A stretch of DNA of 64,000 bases, taken from Herbaspirillum hiltneri N3 (lineage in GTDB: Bacteria; Pseudomonadota; Gammaproteobacteria; Burkholderiales; Burkholderiaceae_D). Position 1 is the stretch's first letter, and each line of letters begins with the position of its first letter. The stretch covers positions 2,728,001 through 2,792,000 of the forward strand of contig NZ_CP011409.1 of NCBI RefSeq assembly GCF_001267925.1, in the 5' to 3' direction. The notes under the pieces were generated by a model. The model saw only the letters and a list, made by a program, of their open reading frames with translations. It was not told the DNA's origin and searched no databases. The position numbers and the translations under genes are program-made. Shown piece by piece: positions 27,398 through 36,592 of the stretch.

Positions 27398-29047
27398 ATG
27401 AAAACCATCTCGCACCTGTCGATCGGACAACGACTGGCTACCGGCTTCGCTGTCATCCTGCTGCTGTCTCTCGTGTCCATCGTGGCTGGGTTGACCAGCC
27501 TCAGCGAAGTAGCCGAAGCTACCGACACGATGATGCGCCGGTCACTTGCGAAGGAGCGCCTGGTGAGCGACTGGCATGGCAACATATTTGCCGGCATCAA
27601 GCGCACCATCGCCATCGCCAAAAGCAGCGATGCGAGCCTCGCTGTCTTTTTTGCGGATGACGCCAAGCAGGCCAGCAAGCGCTCACTGGAGTTGAAAACG
27701 GCGGTGGAAAACCGCCTCAGTACGCCAGAAGAAAAACGGATCTATGAGCAAATCGGCGTGGTGCGGGACAATTTCAACAAGCATCGCGACGCTATCGGCG
27801 AGCTCAAGAAAGAAGGTCGACAGGAGGATGCCGAGCGCGTGTTGCAAGAGCAGTTCATACCGGCCGCGCGCGCCTATCTGGAGAAGCTCGGGGACCTGCT
27901 GGCGCTGCAGCGCGGTGAAATCGACCACAACAGCGACCTGATCAATGCCTCCTATCGCTCCAGTTTCAAGCTATTGGTGACGCTAGGCGTGTTGGTAAGC
28001 ATCGGTTGCCTGCTCTTTGCGTGGCGGCTCAGCCGTTCGATTACCCGGCCGCTGGCCAAGGCGGTCCAACTGGCGCGCGATGTCGCGACCGGCAATCTGA
28101 GTTCGCAAATCGAAGCGGAACGGCAGGACGAGACCGGTCAACTGGTGGACGCGCTGCAGGACATGACCCGGCAACTCGCGTCATTGGTGCTTGAGGTCCG
28201 CCAGTCGGGTGAATCCATCGCCCTGGGTTCCACGCACATCGCCGGCGGCAATGCCGAGTTGTCCAGCCGGACCGAGGCTCAGGTTGCGACACTGGAAGAA
28301 GCCGCCTGCGCTATGGAGGAACTGATCGCCACGGTCGATGAAAACGCCGGCAATGCGCAGCTGGCCAGCCAGCTGGTGGATGTCACCTCCGAGGTTGCCA
28401 GAAAAGGAGCGGATGTCGTCGGGCGCGTGGTGTCGACGATGGCGGCGATCAAGGATAGCTCAGGAAAGATCGGCACCATCACGGGGGTCATTGACGGCAT
28501 CGCCTTCCAGACCAATATCCTTGCGCTCAATGCCGCGGTGGAAGCGGCCCGCGCCGGCGAACAGGGGCGTGGCTTCGCGGTGGTGGCAGCAGAGGTGCGT
28601 AACCTGGCGCAACGCAGCGCCAGCGCGGCGCGTGAAATCAAGGCGCTGATCGCAGATTCGGTCGACCGCATCGAAGACGGCAGCCGGTTCGTGGCGGAAG
28701 CCGGTGCGACGATGGAGGAAATTCTCGGCAGCGTGGACCAGGTCAGCACGATCATGCGCAACATTGCCGATGCGGGCCAGCAGCAGAGCACCGGGATCCA
28801 GGCGATCGGCGCAGCCATCTCCGATACCGAACAGATGACCCAGCAAAATGCAGCCTTGGCCGAGCAATCTGCCGCCGCCGCGGAACAGATGCGGGCCCAG
28901 GCGCACCATCTGAAGGTGGCAGTGAGCGCCTTCTCGCTCCCCGCGAATGTCGCCCGGATCCGCCTTCAGCCGCAGACATCGGCACAGACGCCGCTGCCCC
29001 GCCCACCCTCACCCGCGTTGCTCGCGGCGGAGCCGCTCATGCCATGA
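27398..29047 (+). CDS. Methyl-accepting chemotaxis protein with 4HB sensor
   Basis: A 549-residue inner-membrane chemoreceptor. TM1 (about residues 11-33), a periplasmic helical ligand domain, TM2 (about 188-208), a HAMP region and a cytoplasmic MA signalling domain with the hairpin tip [34 protein letters not shown] 27398 has GAGG 4-7 bp upstream. The C-terminus is proline-rich and lacks a CheR-tethering pentapeptide. Placing a chemoreceptor 5 bp after pyk is odd and may mark a junction. It ends by overlapping the convergent LysR gene by about 11 bp. Confidence 0.9.
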   Translation: MKTISHLSIGQRLATGFAVILLLSLVSIVAGLTSLSEVAEATDTMMRRSLAKERLVSDWHGNIFAGIKRTIAIAKSSDASLAVFFADDAKQASKRSLELKTAVENRLSTPEEKRIYEQIGVVRDNFNKHRDAIGELKKEGRQEDAERVLQEQFIPAARAYLEKLGDLLALQRGEIDHNSDLINASYRSSFKLLVTLGVLVSIGCLLFAWRLSRSITRPLAKAVQLARDVATGNLSSQIEAERQDETGQLVDALQDMTRQLASLVLEVRQSGESIALGSTHIAGGNAELSSRTEAQVATLEEAACAMEELIATVDENAGNAQLASQLVDVTSEVARKGADVVGRVVSTMAAIKDSSGKIGTITGVIDGIAFQTNILALNAAVEAARAGEQGRGFAVVAAEVRNLAQRSASAAREIKALIADSVDRIEDGSRFVAEAGATMEEILGSVDQVSTIMRNIADAGQQQSTGIQAIGAAISDTEQMTQQNAALAEQSAAAAEQMRAQAHHLKVAVSAFSLPANVARIRLQPQTSAQTPLPRPPSPALLAAEPLMP

Positions 29048-29921
29048 TGCGCCAGACCTCGCGGATCACCGATAGCATGCCCACCAGGATGGGTTCGGAT
29101 TCGGCCGCCGCGAGGTAAACGAAAGAGAGCTGGCTGTCGACGGCGCCATGGCTCCAGATGGCCAGCTCGCTTCTTTCCGCCGCCGCCAACGCGAGGTCTT
29201 CACGCATCAATGACAGGCCGACACCCGCGCGCACGAGACTGTCAAGCGAACTCAGCTCATCTGTTTCAATGATCACGTTCGGCGTCACGCCCTGCCCGCT
29301 GAACAGCGTCACCAGGAGCTCGTGCATGTGGCTTAGCGACGGTGCGCCTATCCACGGCAACGCCGCGATTTCGCGCCAGCCGTAACCCGGCAGGCGATCA
29401 TTGTAGGACATCGGGGCGACGATGCGATAGAGCACGCCGCGCAGGGGCAACGTGGCGAGGTTGCGGTCATTCACTCTTCCCAGGTAAAACCCTGCACTCA
29501 GGTCGCCGCGCACGATTTCGTCAAGCATCAGACCGGATGGACTAGAGCGCGTCTTGATCTCGAGCAGGGGCAGCGCGGCATGCAAGCCGTTGAGGAAACT
29601 GCCAAGTCGCAGGAAGTCTGGATCGCCCAGCGTGCCGATCACGGCCTTGCCGCTCACCTCGCCCTTCATTTCCTTTGCCTTGCTGAGGACCGAATTGAAT
29701 ACCGCGAGGGTCTTTTCGACTTCCGGCAACAACAATTCGCCGCCCTTCGTCAGCGTGATGCGTCCGTGGCTGCGATCGAACAAGGCAATGCCAAGTTCTT
29801 GCTCCAGCGCCTTGATATGGGCGGTGACGGCAGGCTGGGTTACATGCAGCACTTCCGCTGCCCGGGTGATATGGCCTAGCCGGGCAACGATCGCGAAGGT
29901 GCGGAGTTGATAGATTTCCAT
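29037..29921 (-). CDS. LysR-family regulator of the adjacent ABC transporter
   Basis: A 294-residue LysR protein. The N-terminal winged helix reads MEIYQLRTFAIVARLGHITRAAEVLHVTQPAVTAHIKALE, followed by a periplasmic-binding-protein-like effector domain (KAVIGTLGDPDFLRLG, then SAGFYLGRVNDR). ATG 29921 is 13 bp after the stop of the ATPase gene on the same strand, so it is the last gene of the transporter operon. The in-frame extension to 30056 overlaps the ATPase gene and is not used. Confidence 0.88.
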   Translation of the reverse strand: MEIYQLRTFAIVARLGHITRAAEVLHVTQPAVTAHIKALEQELGIALFDRSHGRITLTKGGELLLPEVEKTLAVFNSVLSKAKEMKGEVSGKAVIGTLGDPDFLRLGSFLNGLHAALPLLEIKTRSSPSGLMLDEIVRGDLSAGFYLGRVNDRNLATLPLRGVLYRIVAPMSYNDRLPGYGWREIAALPWIGAPSLSHMHELLVTLFSGQGVTPNVIIETDELSSLDSLVRAGVGLSLMREDLALAAAERSELAIWSHGAVDSQLSFVYLAAAESEPILVGMLSVIREVWRIMA

Positions 29922-29934
29922 GATGACCGGCGCG

Positions 29935-31029
29935 TCACAAAGGCAGATAGCGAATCTGCGACGGCGCGATGCCGAGACTGACGGTCGTCCCGACAGGGAA
30001 CGGAGCCAGTCCTGCATAGTGCATCTGGTCGGCGACGATGAGAACTTCTCCCACACGAACCCTGTAACGCGTCATCGCGCCGAAAAATTCGCTGTTTTCC
30101 ACCGCTCCTTTCAGCCAGACCAGGGCTCCATCGCGCTGCGCGTCGCCGACGTTGATGCGAATGGCGTGCGGACGGAAGCCGATCATGCAGTTGCCCAAGT
30201 GCGCGTCCCGATGGTTCGGCAGATATAGATCCTCCAGCCGCGATGAATGAAAACGCAGCATGTCGCCGTTGACGCGTTCGATGACGCCGCTCAGCAGGTT
30301 GGCGTCGCCGACGAAGCCGGCCATGAAACTGTTGCCAGGGTAGTCATACAGCGCCGCCGGCGTGCCAATCTGCTGCACCACGCCGTTGTCGATCACCGCC
30401 ATGCGATCGGCCATCGCCATGGCTTCTTCCTGATCGTGCGTCACGAAGACCGTGGTGATGCCGAGACTGCGCTGCAATGCGCGCAATTCTTGCCGCAACT
30501 GGCCTCGCAGGCCATGGTCAAGATTGGAGAACGGCTCGTCCAGCAACAGGACGCGCGGCTCAATGACGATGGCGCGTGCCAATGCCGTCCGTTGTTGCTG
30601 CCCCCCGGACAGTTGATTCGGGTAGCGCGCGGCGAATTCCGTCAGTCCGACCCGCTCCAGCACCTTGCCTACCCGCTCTTGGATCTCCGGCTTGGGCAGA
30701 CGGCGCTCCACCAATCCATACGCGATGTTGTCGCGCACACTCATATGCGGCCAGAGGGCGTAATCCTGGAACACCATGCCGATATTGCGCAGATGCGGCG
30801 CAATGCCAGCGGCGTCCTTGCCGTCCAGCAGCAATGCCCCGCTGAAGTCCTGGTTCAGTCCCGCGATGATGCGCAGCAAGCTCGACTTGCCGGAACTGGA
30901 CGCACCCAGCAAGACGAAAAATTCGCCTGGCTCGATGCGTAAATTGATGTCGCGCAGCACCGGCTTCCCGCCGTGCTCGTGACTCAGTCGCACATGCCTG
31001 CATTCAATGGAGATCCGGTTAGGAATCAT
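29935..31029 (-). CDS. ABC transporter ATPase (FbpC/PotA type)
   Basis: A 364-residue ATPase: Walker A GASSSGKSSLLR, signature LSGGQQQRTALARA, Walker B VLLLDEPFSNLD, and an H-loop in VFVTHDQEEAMAMADR. A TOBE-like domain follows (CMIGFRPHAIRINVG). The family drives import of ferric iron, thiosulfate, polyamines or 2-aminoethylphosphonate. It lies 16 bp downstream of the permease gene. The substrate cannot be set from sequence. Confidence 0.88.
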   Translation of the reverse strand: MIPNRISIECRHVRLSHEHGGKPVLRDINLRIEPGEFFVLLGASSSGKSSLLRIIAGLNQDFSGALLLDGKDAAGIAPHLRNIGMVFQDYALWPHMSVRDNIAYGLVERRLPKPEIQERVGKVLERVGLTEFAARYPNQLSGGQQQRTALARAIVIEPRVLLLDEPFSNLDHGLRGQLRQELRALQRSLGITTVFVTHDQEEAMAMADRMAVIDNGVVQQIGTPAALYDYPGNSFMAGFVGDANLLSGVIERVNGDMLRFHSSRLEDLYLPNHRDAHLGNCMIGFRPHAIRINVGDAQRDGALVWLKGAVENSEFFGAMTRYRVRVGEVLIVADQMHYAGLAPFPVGTTVSLGIAPSQIRYLPL

Positions 31030-31045
31030 CGGTCAATGGTCTCCT

Positions 31046-32761
31046 TCATGAGGGCATTGCGGTGGTGCTGCGCAACCGGCGCCGCAACAAGATATGGATA
31101 ATGCTGGCACATATCGCGACGACCGCGATGGCCACGATCGCTAACGCCGCACCTGGCCCGCGCCCCGATACGCTCTGCATGTACAAATAAATTTCATAGC
31201 TCATCGGGGCTTGCGCTTCGTTGTTGCTCAACAACATGGTTATGGGCAGCTCGGTCGCCGCCGCCATGAAACTGACCACGAACCCAAGCAACAAGCCTCC
31301 CGCCATTAATGGAATCACGATTCTCTGCAGCACGCGTGTGCGTGTCGATCCCAAATTCTCGGCGGCCGCTTCCAGATTCGGATCGATGGCCTGTAAGGCG
31401 GTCATACAGACCTTGACGACATAGGGCAGTTGCTGCACCGCGTAGGCGAGCGCGATCATTCCCCAGGTAGAGGAGAACGGCGCCTCCGATAACGGAACGT
31501 TGATGTCACGAAAGAAGCGCAGGTAGCCCAGTGCCAGCACCATGCCGGGTACGGCCAGCGAGACACCGGCCAAGCGAGCAAGCACATTGCGTCCCGCCAA
31601 ACGCGTGCGCAGGACGACATAGGCAATGACGCCGCCAAGCGTCACGTCGATGCCCGCCGCCAGACCGCAGTACAGGAAGGTATTGATCAGCGCCGCGCCC
31701 GAATCCGTGGCAATAGTGTCGTAATTGCGCGTCGTCCATGAGTCTGGCAGGATCGAAAAACTCCAGATGTCCGCCAGCGACAACGATAACAGGCCCAAAT
31801 GAGGCAACAGCACGAACAGCAACGTCACCACAACCCAACCATAGCTGAATACTGTCGGCCAGCGGCCGAGCACGGGCCGTGCAGGCACCGGCAACATGAC
31901 CCCTCCGCCCAGGTACGGCATATAGGCGTTATCCTTGTCGCGCAGGAAATAGCCTGCCAGGTACAAGGTCAAGGCGGAGAACGCTAACATGATCATGGCG
32001 ATGACATAGCTGAGCGGATCATCCACACCGACCGACATCACGCGCAGGTACGTCAACGGTGCCAGCATGTTGGTTACCCCCAGAATCAGCGGCGTGCCGA
32101 GATCTTCGAACGCTCGCATGAATACGATGGCGGCGCCGGCGACATAACCCGGCAGCGCCAGCGGCAGAACGATGCGTCGGAAGCGACGCCAACGTGTCGA
32201 TCCCAGAGTGACGGCGCTTTCCTCCATAGACAGGTCGATACGGCGCAGGCTTGTGATCAGGTTGAGCAGGACGAACGGAAAATAATGAATGCTCTCGACC
32301 AGCACCACCCCGTTCATGCCCTCCATGAACGGCAGCGTGAAACCGAACCAGCGCTGCAACAACAGGTTGACTGCCCCGTTCGCACCCAAGAAAGGCTGCA
32401 GCGCGAACGCCGCCACGAAGGGCGGCATGACCAAAGGCAGCACGCCAAGCACCTGCACCAGCAACCAGCCGCGGAACCGCATCCTGGTCGCTATCCAGGC
32501 CAGCGGTACAGCGATCAGCGATGCGAACAGCATCGACAGAAATGCCACCTGCAGACTGTTGGAGAAGGCTTCGCGATAGAGCTCCTGCTGGAAAAACAAA
32601 ACGATGTAAACCAGCGTCGCACTCTGCGATCCGATGCCGAACGCAGCTAGTACAACACTGAGGACCGGCAGCACCAAAAACAACAGGAGAAAGATGCAGA
32701 CCGGCATCGCGACCAGAAGCGTCATCAATGAGAAGTCCGCAGTTCGGAAACGAAAAGTCAT
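31046..32761 (-). CDS. ABC transporter permease, fused two-domain type
   Basis: A 571-residue inner-membrane protein with two homologous permease halves of about six helices each, as in FbpB-type iron permeases. The EAA-like loops can be seen in both halves (EESAVTLGSTRWRRFRRIVLPLA and EAAAENLGSTRTRVLQRIVIPL). It partners the downstream ATPase. The upstream neighbour, 157 bp away, is a substrate-binding protein gene that has lost its 5' end. Confidence 0.88.
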   Translation of the reverse strand: MTFRFRTADFSLMTLLVAMPVCIFLLLFLVLPVLSVVLAAFGIGSQSATLVYIVLFFQQELYREAFSNSLQVAFLSMLFASLIAVPLAWIATRMRFRGWLLVQVLGVLPLVMPPFVAAFALQPFLGANGAVNLLLQRWFGFTLPFMEGMNGVVLVESIHYFPFVLLNLITSLRRIDLSMEESAVTLGSTRWRRFRRIVLPLALPGYVAGAAIVFMRAFEDLGTPLILGVTNMLAPLTYLRVMSVGVDDPLSYVIAMIMLAFSALTLYLAGYFLRDKDNAYMPYLGGGVMLPVPARPVLGRWPTVFSYGWVVVTLLFVLLPHLGLLSLSLADIWSFSILPDSWTTRNYDTIATDSGAALINTFLYCGLAAGIDVTLGGVIAYVVLRTRLAGRNVLARLAGVSLAVPGMVLALGYLRFFRDINVPLSEAPFSSTWGMIALAYAVQQLPYVVKVCMTALQAIDPNLEAAAENLGSTRTRVLQRIVIPLMAGGLLLGFVVSFMAAATELPITMLLSNNEAQAPMSYEIYLYMQSVSGRGPGAALAIVAIAVVAICASIIHILLRRRLRSTTAMPS

Positions 32762-32917
32762 AGGAGGATCAGTTGCGTGGACGGCGGATGTTTACATGGA
32801 GCGAGTCGGAATGGCCGCGCAGGCGCGGCTGCGAAAAATCGGTCGAACGGCGGAGACGCCGCGCGGCAGGCAATCCCGCGCTTTTCACATTCGGCGCAAT
32901 GCCAAGAAGTGAGTTCA

Positions 32918-33844
32918 TCATGGTCCCAATCGCAGGACGGCACGGTGCGCCAGCATTCTCGCCTCGGCATAGCCGGCACGGGCGCGGGAATTCCAGCGCC
33001 GCTCCAATAGCATGATGTCGTGCCGCTGTGCTTCTGTCATGTTGTTTTCCTCGACGCGACCAAAAAAAATCTTTTGCAGCGCTGGATCTTGCAATTCCTC
33101 GCTGCTCACCACCGGGCTGAAAGCAAGCTGACGGGCCTGAACAATCAATGCTGCGGCGTCCGCGTCGTCGCGTCCCGCCAGCTTGCTTTCGGCAGCGAAG
33201 ATTTCCCGCGCTGCGGCGCGCAGCTCCTTGATCGGAAACGTGATGCTCTGATCAAACATTGTCGTCACTAGGCGAATGCGTTCCTGTGCCAGACCGGCAT
33301 TGAAATGCAAGGAGCTTTTGGCAGCGCCGTCGGGAAGCTTCGGATATCCTGCCGCGACCTTTCCTTGCAGCAGTTCATACGGCACCACCGGCATGCGTGA
33401 GATACGCGGATCGAGAAGCAGCTTCTGGCCATCATTGGACAACGTGAATGCGATGAACTTGCGCGCATCGACGGGATTCCTGGCGCCGTTGATCAAGCCG
33501 ATGCTGGCCGGCACGAAGTTGGTGACTGCCGGATAGGTGAAGTCCACCGGGAAACCGTTGCGCTTGCCGACGAAGGCGAAGAAGTCGATCACCATGCCGA
33601 TACCGTAACGGCCGGTATTGACGCCTTCCGGAACGCCAAACGAGCGCTCCGTAATGGCTGCCGAATTGGCGGCGATCTGGAGCAGTCGCGACCACCCACG
33701 GTCCCAACCGGAACTTTGCAGGATTGCTTCCACCATCAAATGCGTCGTACCCGACCAGGACGGAGAACTGAGCGCGACATGGCCGAAATAAACGGACTTG
33801 GTCAGATCTCCCCAATCGGTCGGTCGCGGCAGTTGTCGTCGCCG
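32918..33844 (-). pseudogene. Substrate-binding protein of the ABC transporter, 5' end lost
   Basis: The readable part starts around LPRPTDWGDLTKSVYFGHV and continues SSPSWSGTTHLMVEAILQ, then GVNTGRYGIGMVIDFFA and AVTNFVPASIGLINGARN, all typical of FbpA/PotD-type extracellular solute-binding proteins, ending LRLGP. There is no start codon, signal peptide or N-terminal lobe; going upstream an in-frame TGA is met at 33845-33847 inside a lipoprotein gene on the other strand. About 110-130 residues are missing. The importer is therefore probably non-functional. Confidence 0.85.
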
Positions 33845-34038
33845 TCAGCGGTTGCGTGGTGACGCCGCCGTCGGTGCGCCCGGCTTATGTCGAGCCGGCT
33901 TACGCCCCGCCACCGGGCGTGGTGTACGTGCAACCGGCCTATGCATCGCCCGGACCGGGCTATGTGTGGGAGTACCACGCGCACTACGGCTGGGGCTGGC
34001 GCCATCCGCAATATGGCTGGCATCGCGGCTGGCGCTGA
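33820..34038 (+). pseudogene. Small lipoprotein-like gene, 5' end lost
   Basis: The frame reads VAAVVVAVSGC (lipobox-like, Cys codon 33853-33855), then a Pro/Tyr-rich repeat region (PAYVEPAYAPPPG, VQPAYASPG) and an aromatic tail ending GWHRGWR. It resembles small outer-membrane or periplasmic lipoproteins with YXXP repeats. No start codon or charged n-region of a signal peptide is found upstream, because the frame crosses into the truncated solute-binding protein gene. A strong terminator follows. Confidence 0.7.
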
Positions 34039-34068
34039 GTTGATTCGGCGGCGTCCGCAGCAAAATAA

Positions 34069-34114
34069 ATCGCCCCGCATTCCGGTCGACTGCATGACCG
34101 GAATGCGGGGCGAT
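34069..34114. terminator. Strong bidirectional terminator
   Basis: A 19-bp perfect stem (34069-34087 with 34096-34114, arms starting ATCGCCCCGCATTCC) with an 8-base loop and T/A-rich sequence on both sides. It separates the lipoprotein remnant from the convergent TonB receptor gene. Confidence 0.92.
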
Positions 34115-34137
34115 TTTGCGTTGCCGGGAGCGAAAGC

Positions 34138-36240
34138 TTAGAACGCGTAGCGGCCTTGTACGTAGATGGTGCGCGGTGCGCCGACGATGCGGCCTTGGTT
34201 GCCGTCGGTGGTGCGTGAATAGTAACGGCGATCAGTCAGATTGTTGACGCCTGCCACTACGTCAAAGCCCCTGGTGTTGGGTACCTTCCAATCCACTTGT
34301 GCATTCCAGACGCGATAGCCGGGAATCGGACCATTCTTGCCATCAGTGGTTTCGATCTGGCTATTGCTTTCATCAGAGAATTGACGGCTCTGATGCGTGG
34401 TCGACAGATTGAAACCCCACGGACCGGCCTGATAGCGCCCGCCGATAGTATCGGTGGTGCGTGAATAGAACGGCACGTCCTTGCCCGAGTTCAGGCCGGA
34501 TTTGAGTACTGCGCGTGTATAGGTGTAGTTGGCGTAGACACTCAAGCCGCGGAACAGACCGTCTTTGTCGAATGCATAGTCGATGGCAGTTTCGAGACCA
34601 TCATGCTGGGTCTTGCCGAGATTCTGATAAGTGTCCGGCGAGGCGATCAACGTGATTTGATTGTCGAAGCGAATGTTGAAATATGTTGCTTCAGCGGACA
34701 GGTTGCCACCCTTCCACCGTGCGCCGAGTTCTGCCGTCTTGGCCAGCTCCGGTTGCAAGTTGTTTGGTGCGGATGCCGCGCTCAACTGCGTATTCTGGAC
34801 CACGCCGAAGGAGGTATTGTAGTTGGTGAACAGCGTGAGCTCTGGCGTGAGAAGGTAGGCGATGTTGAGCGACGGCAGCGGCTTGTTGTTGGTGACTTCG
34901 AACTTGGTTGTTGACGCTACGTTCTGACGAGTCGTCTGGATGTGTTCAAAGCGTACACCAGGGGTGATGCGCCATGCGCCGACGGAGATCTTGTCATCGA
35001 TATAACCGGCGTGTGCATCGGTGCGATTCTTGTTCTTGGTTGCCGCGCCATAGGCGCCGGTTGCGATCGTTTCGGCAAAGTTGTCGTCGTGACCGCGTTC
35101 GCCGATGTAGCGATAGCCTACGGTGATGTCATTGGTGACGCTGCCGGAAGTGAGGCGCTGAGTGAAGCGCGGTTCGATGCCAATGGTTTCATAGAAGCGC
35201 GGCTGATGCGTCAATTGCGTCGTGGAGGCGCCGATCAGCGCGCTTTCGCGATAGCTCTCGTTGTAATAGGTGCGAATTTCAAATTCCTGTGTATCGGAAA
35301 TGGTGTTCAGATAGCCCAGGTCGATGCCGCGGCGATTGCCTTTCCAGTAGTCGCGCGTACGCGTGTTCTGGAATGGGTCGGCGTTGTATTGTGCCGGGGT
35401 CAGACCGCCGGGTGTGTGCGACATGACGTCGTAGTAGGAAATCTTGCCGTAGATTTCGGAGCTGGAGCTGATTTCGTAGCGGAATTTCAGCGCAAAGTCG
35501 TTGATGCGTTCGTTGCTGTTGGCGCGCCAGCCGGAGCCGTCGGTGCCGGAATACAGCATTGCGAGGCCGAGGCCGTTGTCGAGTGTGGAGCCGGCGAATG
35601 CGGTGTATTGGGTGCTGGAACCGCCCTCGCCGTAGCTGTTGTAGCGCACGCTGGCGTCGCCGCTCACGCCAGGTGTCGTCGGGATAGCGCGGGTGCGGAA
35701 GTTGATGATGCCGCCCACGTTTTGCGGACCGTAGCGTACGGCGCCGCCGCCGCGTACGACGTCGATCGCTTCGATATTGTTCAGGCTGACCGGCGCGAAC
35801 GAGATTTGTGGTTGGCCGTAAGGGGCGGAAGCCATCGGTACCCCGTCCAGCAGGATGGTCGAGCGCGGTGAGTAACGACCGGTCAGGCCGCGCACGCCGA
35901 TGTTGAGCGACATGGCGCCGCCGGCGGTGCCGGAGTTGTCGGTGACCTGCACACCGGGAATGCGGCGCATGACGTCGCCGATGGTAACGGCGCCTGTGCT
36001 TTGAATCTCCTCCTTCTTCACCACGGTGCGCGCGCCCGGATAGGTCTTCACGCTGTTTTGCAGGCCGGTGCCAAGCCAGTCGCCGCTGACCTGAATGGTC
36101 TCGAGCGTATTCGGCGTTTCAGCCGGTGTGGCTGCCTGTTGGGCATAAGCGGCGCCGGACAGTGTCATCAGCGCAGCGGCGATGGCGGCGGCACAGCGGG
36201 TTTGCGCTGCAATGGCGCGAGGAAGCGGAAGCAATGTCAT
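34138..36240 (-). CDS. TonB-dependent receptor, FecA-like
   Basis: A 700-residue outer-membrane receptor. A signal peptide ends near GAAYAQQ. The plug domain (GAVTIGDVMRRIPGVQV, SPRSTILLDGVPMASAPYGQP, IDVVRGGGAVRYGPQNVGGI) is very like FecA. A 22-stranded barrel follows, ending in VQGRYAF with terminal Phe. It lacks the N-terminal signalling domain of true FecA, and no FecI/FecR pair is adjacent, so regulation should be Fur alone. The start MTLLPLPRA at 36240 is chosen because it opens the signal peptide. Confidence 0.92.
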   Translation of the reverse strand: MTLLPLPRAIAAQTRCAAAIAAALMTLSGAAYAQQAATPAETPNTLETIQVSGDWLGTGLQNSVKTYPGARTVVKKEEIQSTGAVTIGDVMRRIPGVQVTDNSGTAGGAMSLNIGVRGLTGRYSPRSTILLDGVPMASAPYGQPQISFAPVSLNNIEAIDVVRGGGAVRYGPQNVGGIINFRTRAIPTTPGVSGDASVRYNSYGEGGSSTQYTAFAGSTLDNGLGLAMLYSGTDGSGWRANSNERINDFALKFRYEISSSSEIYGKISYYDVMSHTPGGLTPAQYNADPFQNTRTRDYWKGNRRGIDLGYLNTISDTQEFEIRTYYNESYRESALIGASTTQLTHQPRFYETIGIEPRFTQRLTSGSVTNDITVGYRYIGERGHDDNFAETIATGAYGAATKNKNRTDAHAGYIDDKISVGAWRITPGVRFEHIQTTRQNVASTTKFEVTNNKPLPSLNIAYLLTPELTLFTNYNTSFGVVQNTQLSAASAPNNLQPELAKTAELGARWKGGNLSAEATYFNIRFDNQITLIASPDTYQNLGKTQHDGLETAIDYAFDKDGLFRGLSVYANYTYTRAVLKSGLNSGKDVPFYSRTTDTIGGRYQAGPWGFNLSTTHQSRQFSDESNSQIETTDGKNGPIPGYRVWNAQVDWKVPNTRGFDVVAGVNNLTDRRYYSRTTDGNQGRIVGAPRTIYVQGRYAF

Positions 36241-36336
36241 GGTGATTTCTGAAAGATGAAAAAGCGCGTCGTGCGGTGTTGGCGATTCCCCGGCCAACGC
36301 TGCCGGATACGGTGCAAGGAAAATGTCAGCATTTGT

Positions 36337-36359
36337 AATGGATGAGAATCATAACCATT
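36337..36359 (-). promoter_or_regulatory. Fur-like box upstream of the TonB receptor
   Basis: The stretch GATGAGAATCATAACCATT at 36341-36359 fits the repeated NATWAT pattern of Fur sites, about 100 bp before the receptor start. AT-rich sequence around it is consistent with a promoter. Confidence 0.65.
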
Positions 36360-36592
36360 TAGATTTTCGGAATCAAACCAAACATGCATCCCGACAAAAT
36401 ATTCAAAGCCAATACCGGCCTGCCCCCGCTCGAATCGTTGCAAATTGTCAACAAAGACGCCCTGCGCCACGATGTCAATTGCGGTTAGCTGAAATGGGAG
36501 GTTGCTCCGGGAAATGATGGCGCCCGGCAAATATCCGGGTGATCGTGTACGCTTTCGCGTTCTGATCGCATCTCATCCATACGGAGCAGCAA

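Noticed and set aside
29935..33844. Calling the ABC importer a ferric iron or 2-aminoethylphosphonate transporter
   Set aside because: The family fits both, and phn genes are near, but the proximity is an effect of the block junction and the binding protein is truncated, so no substrate is assigned.
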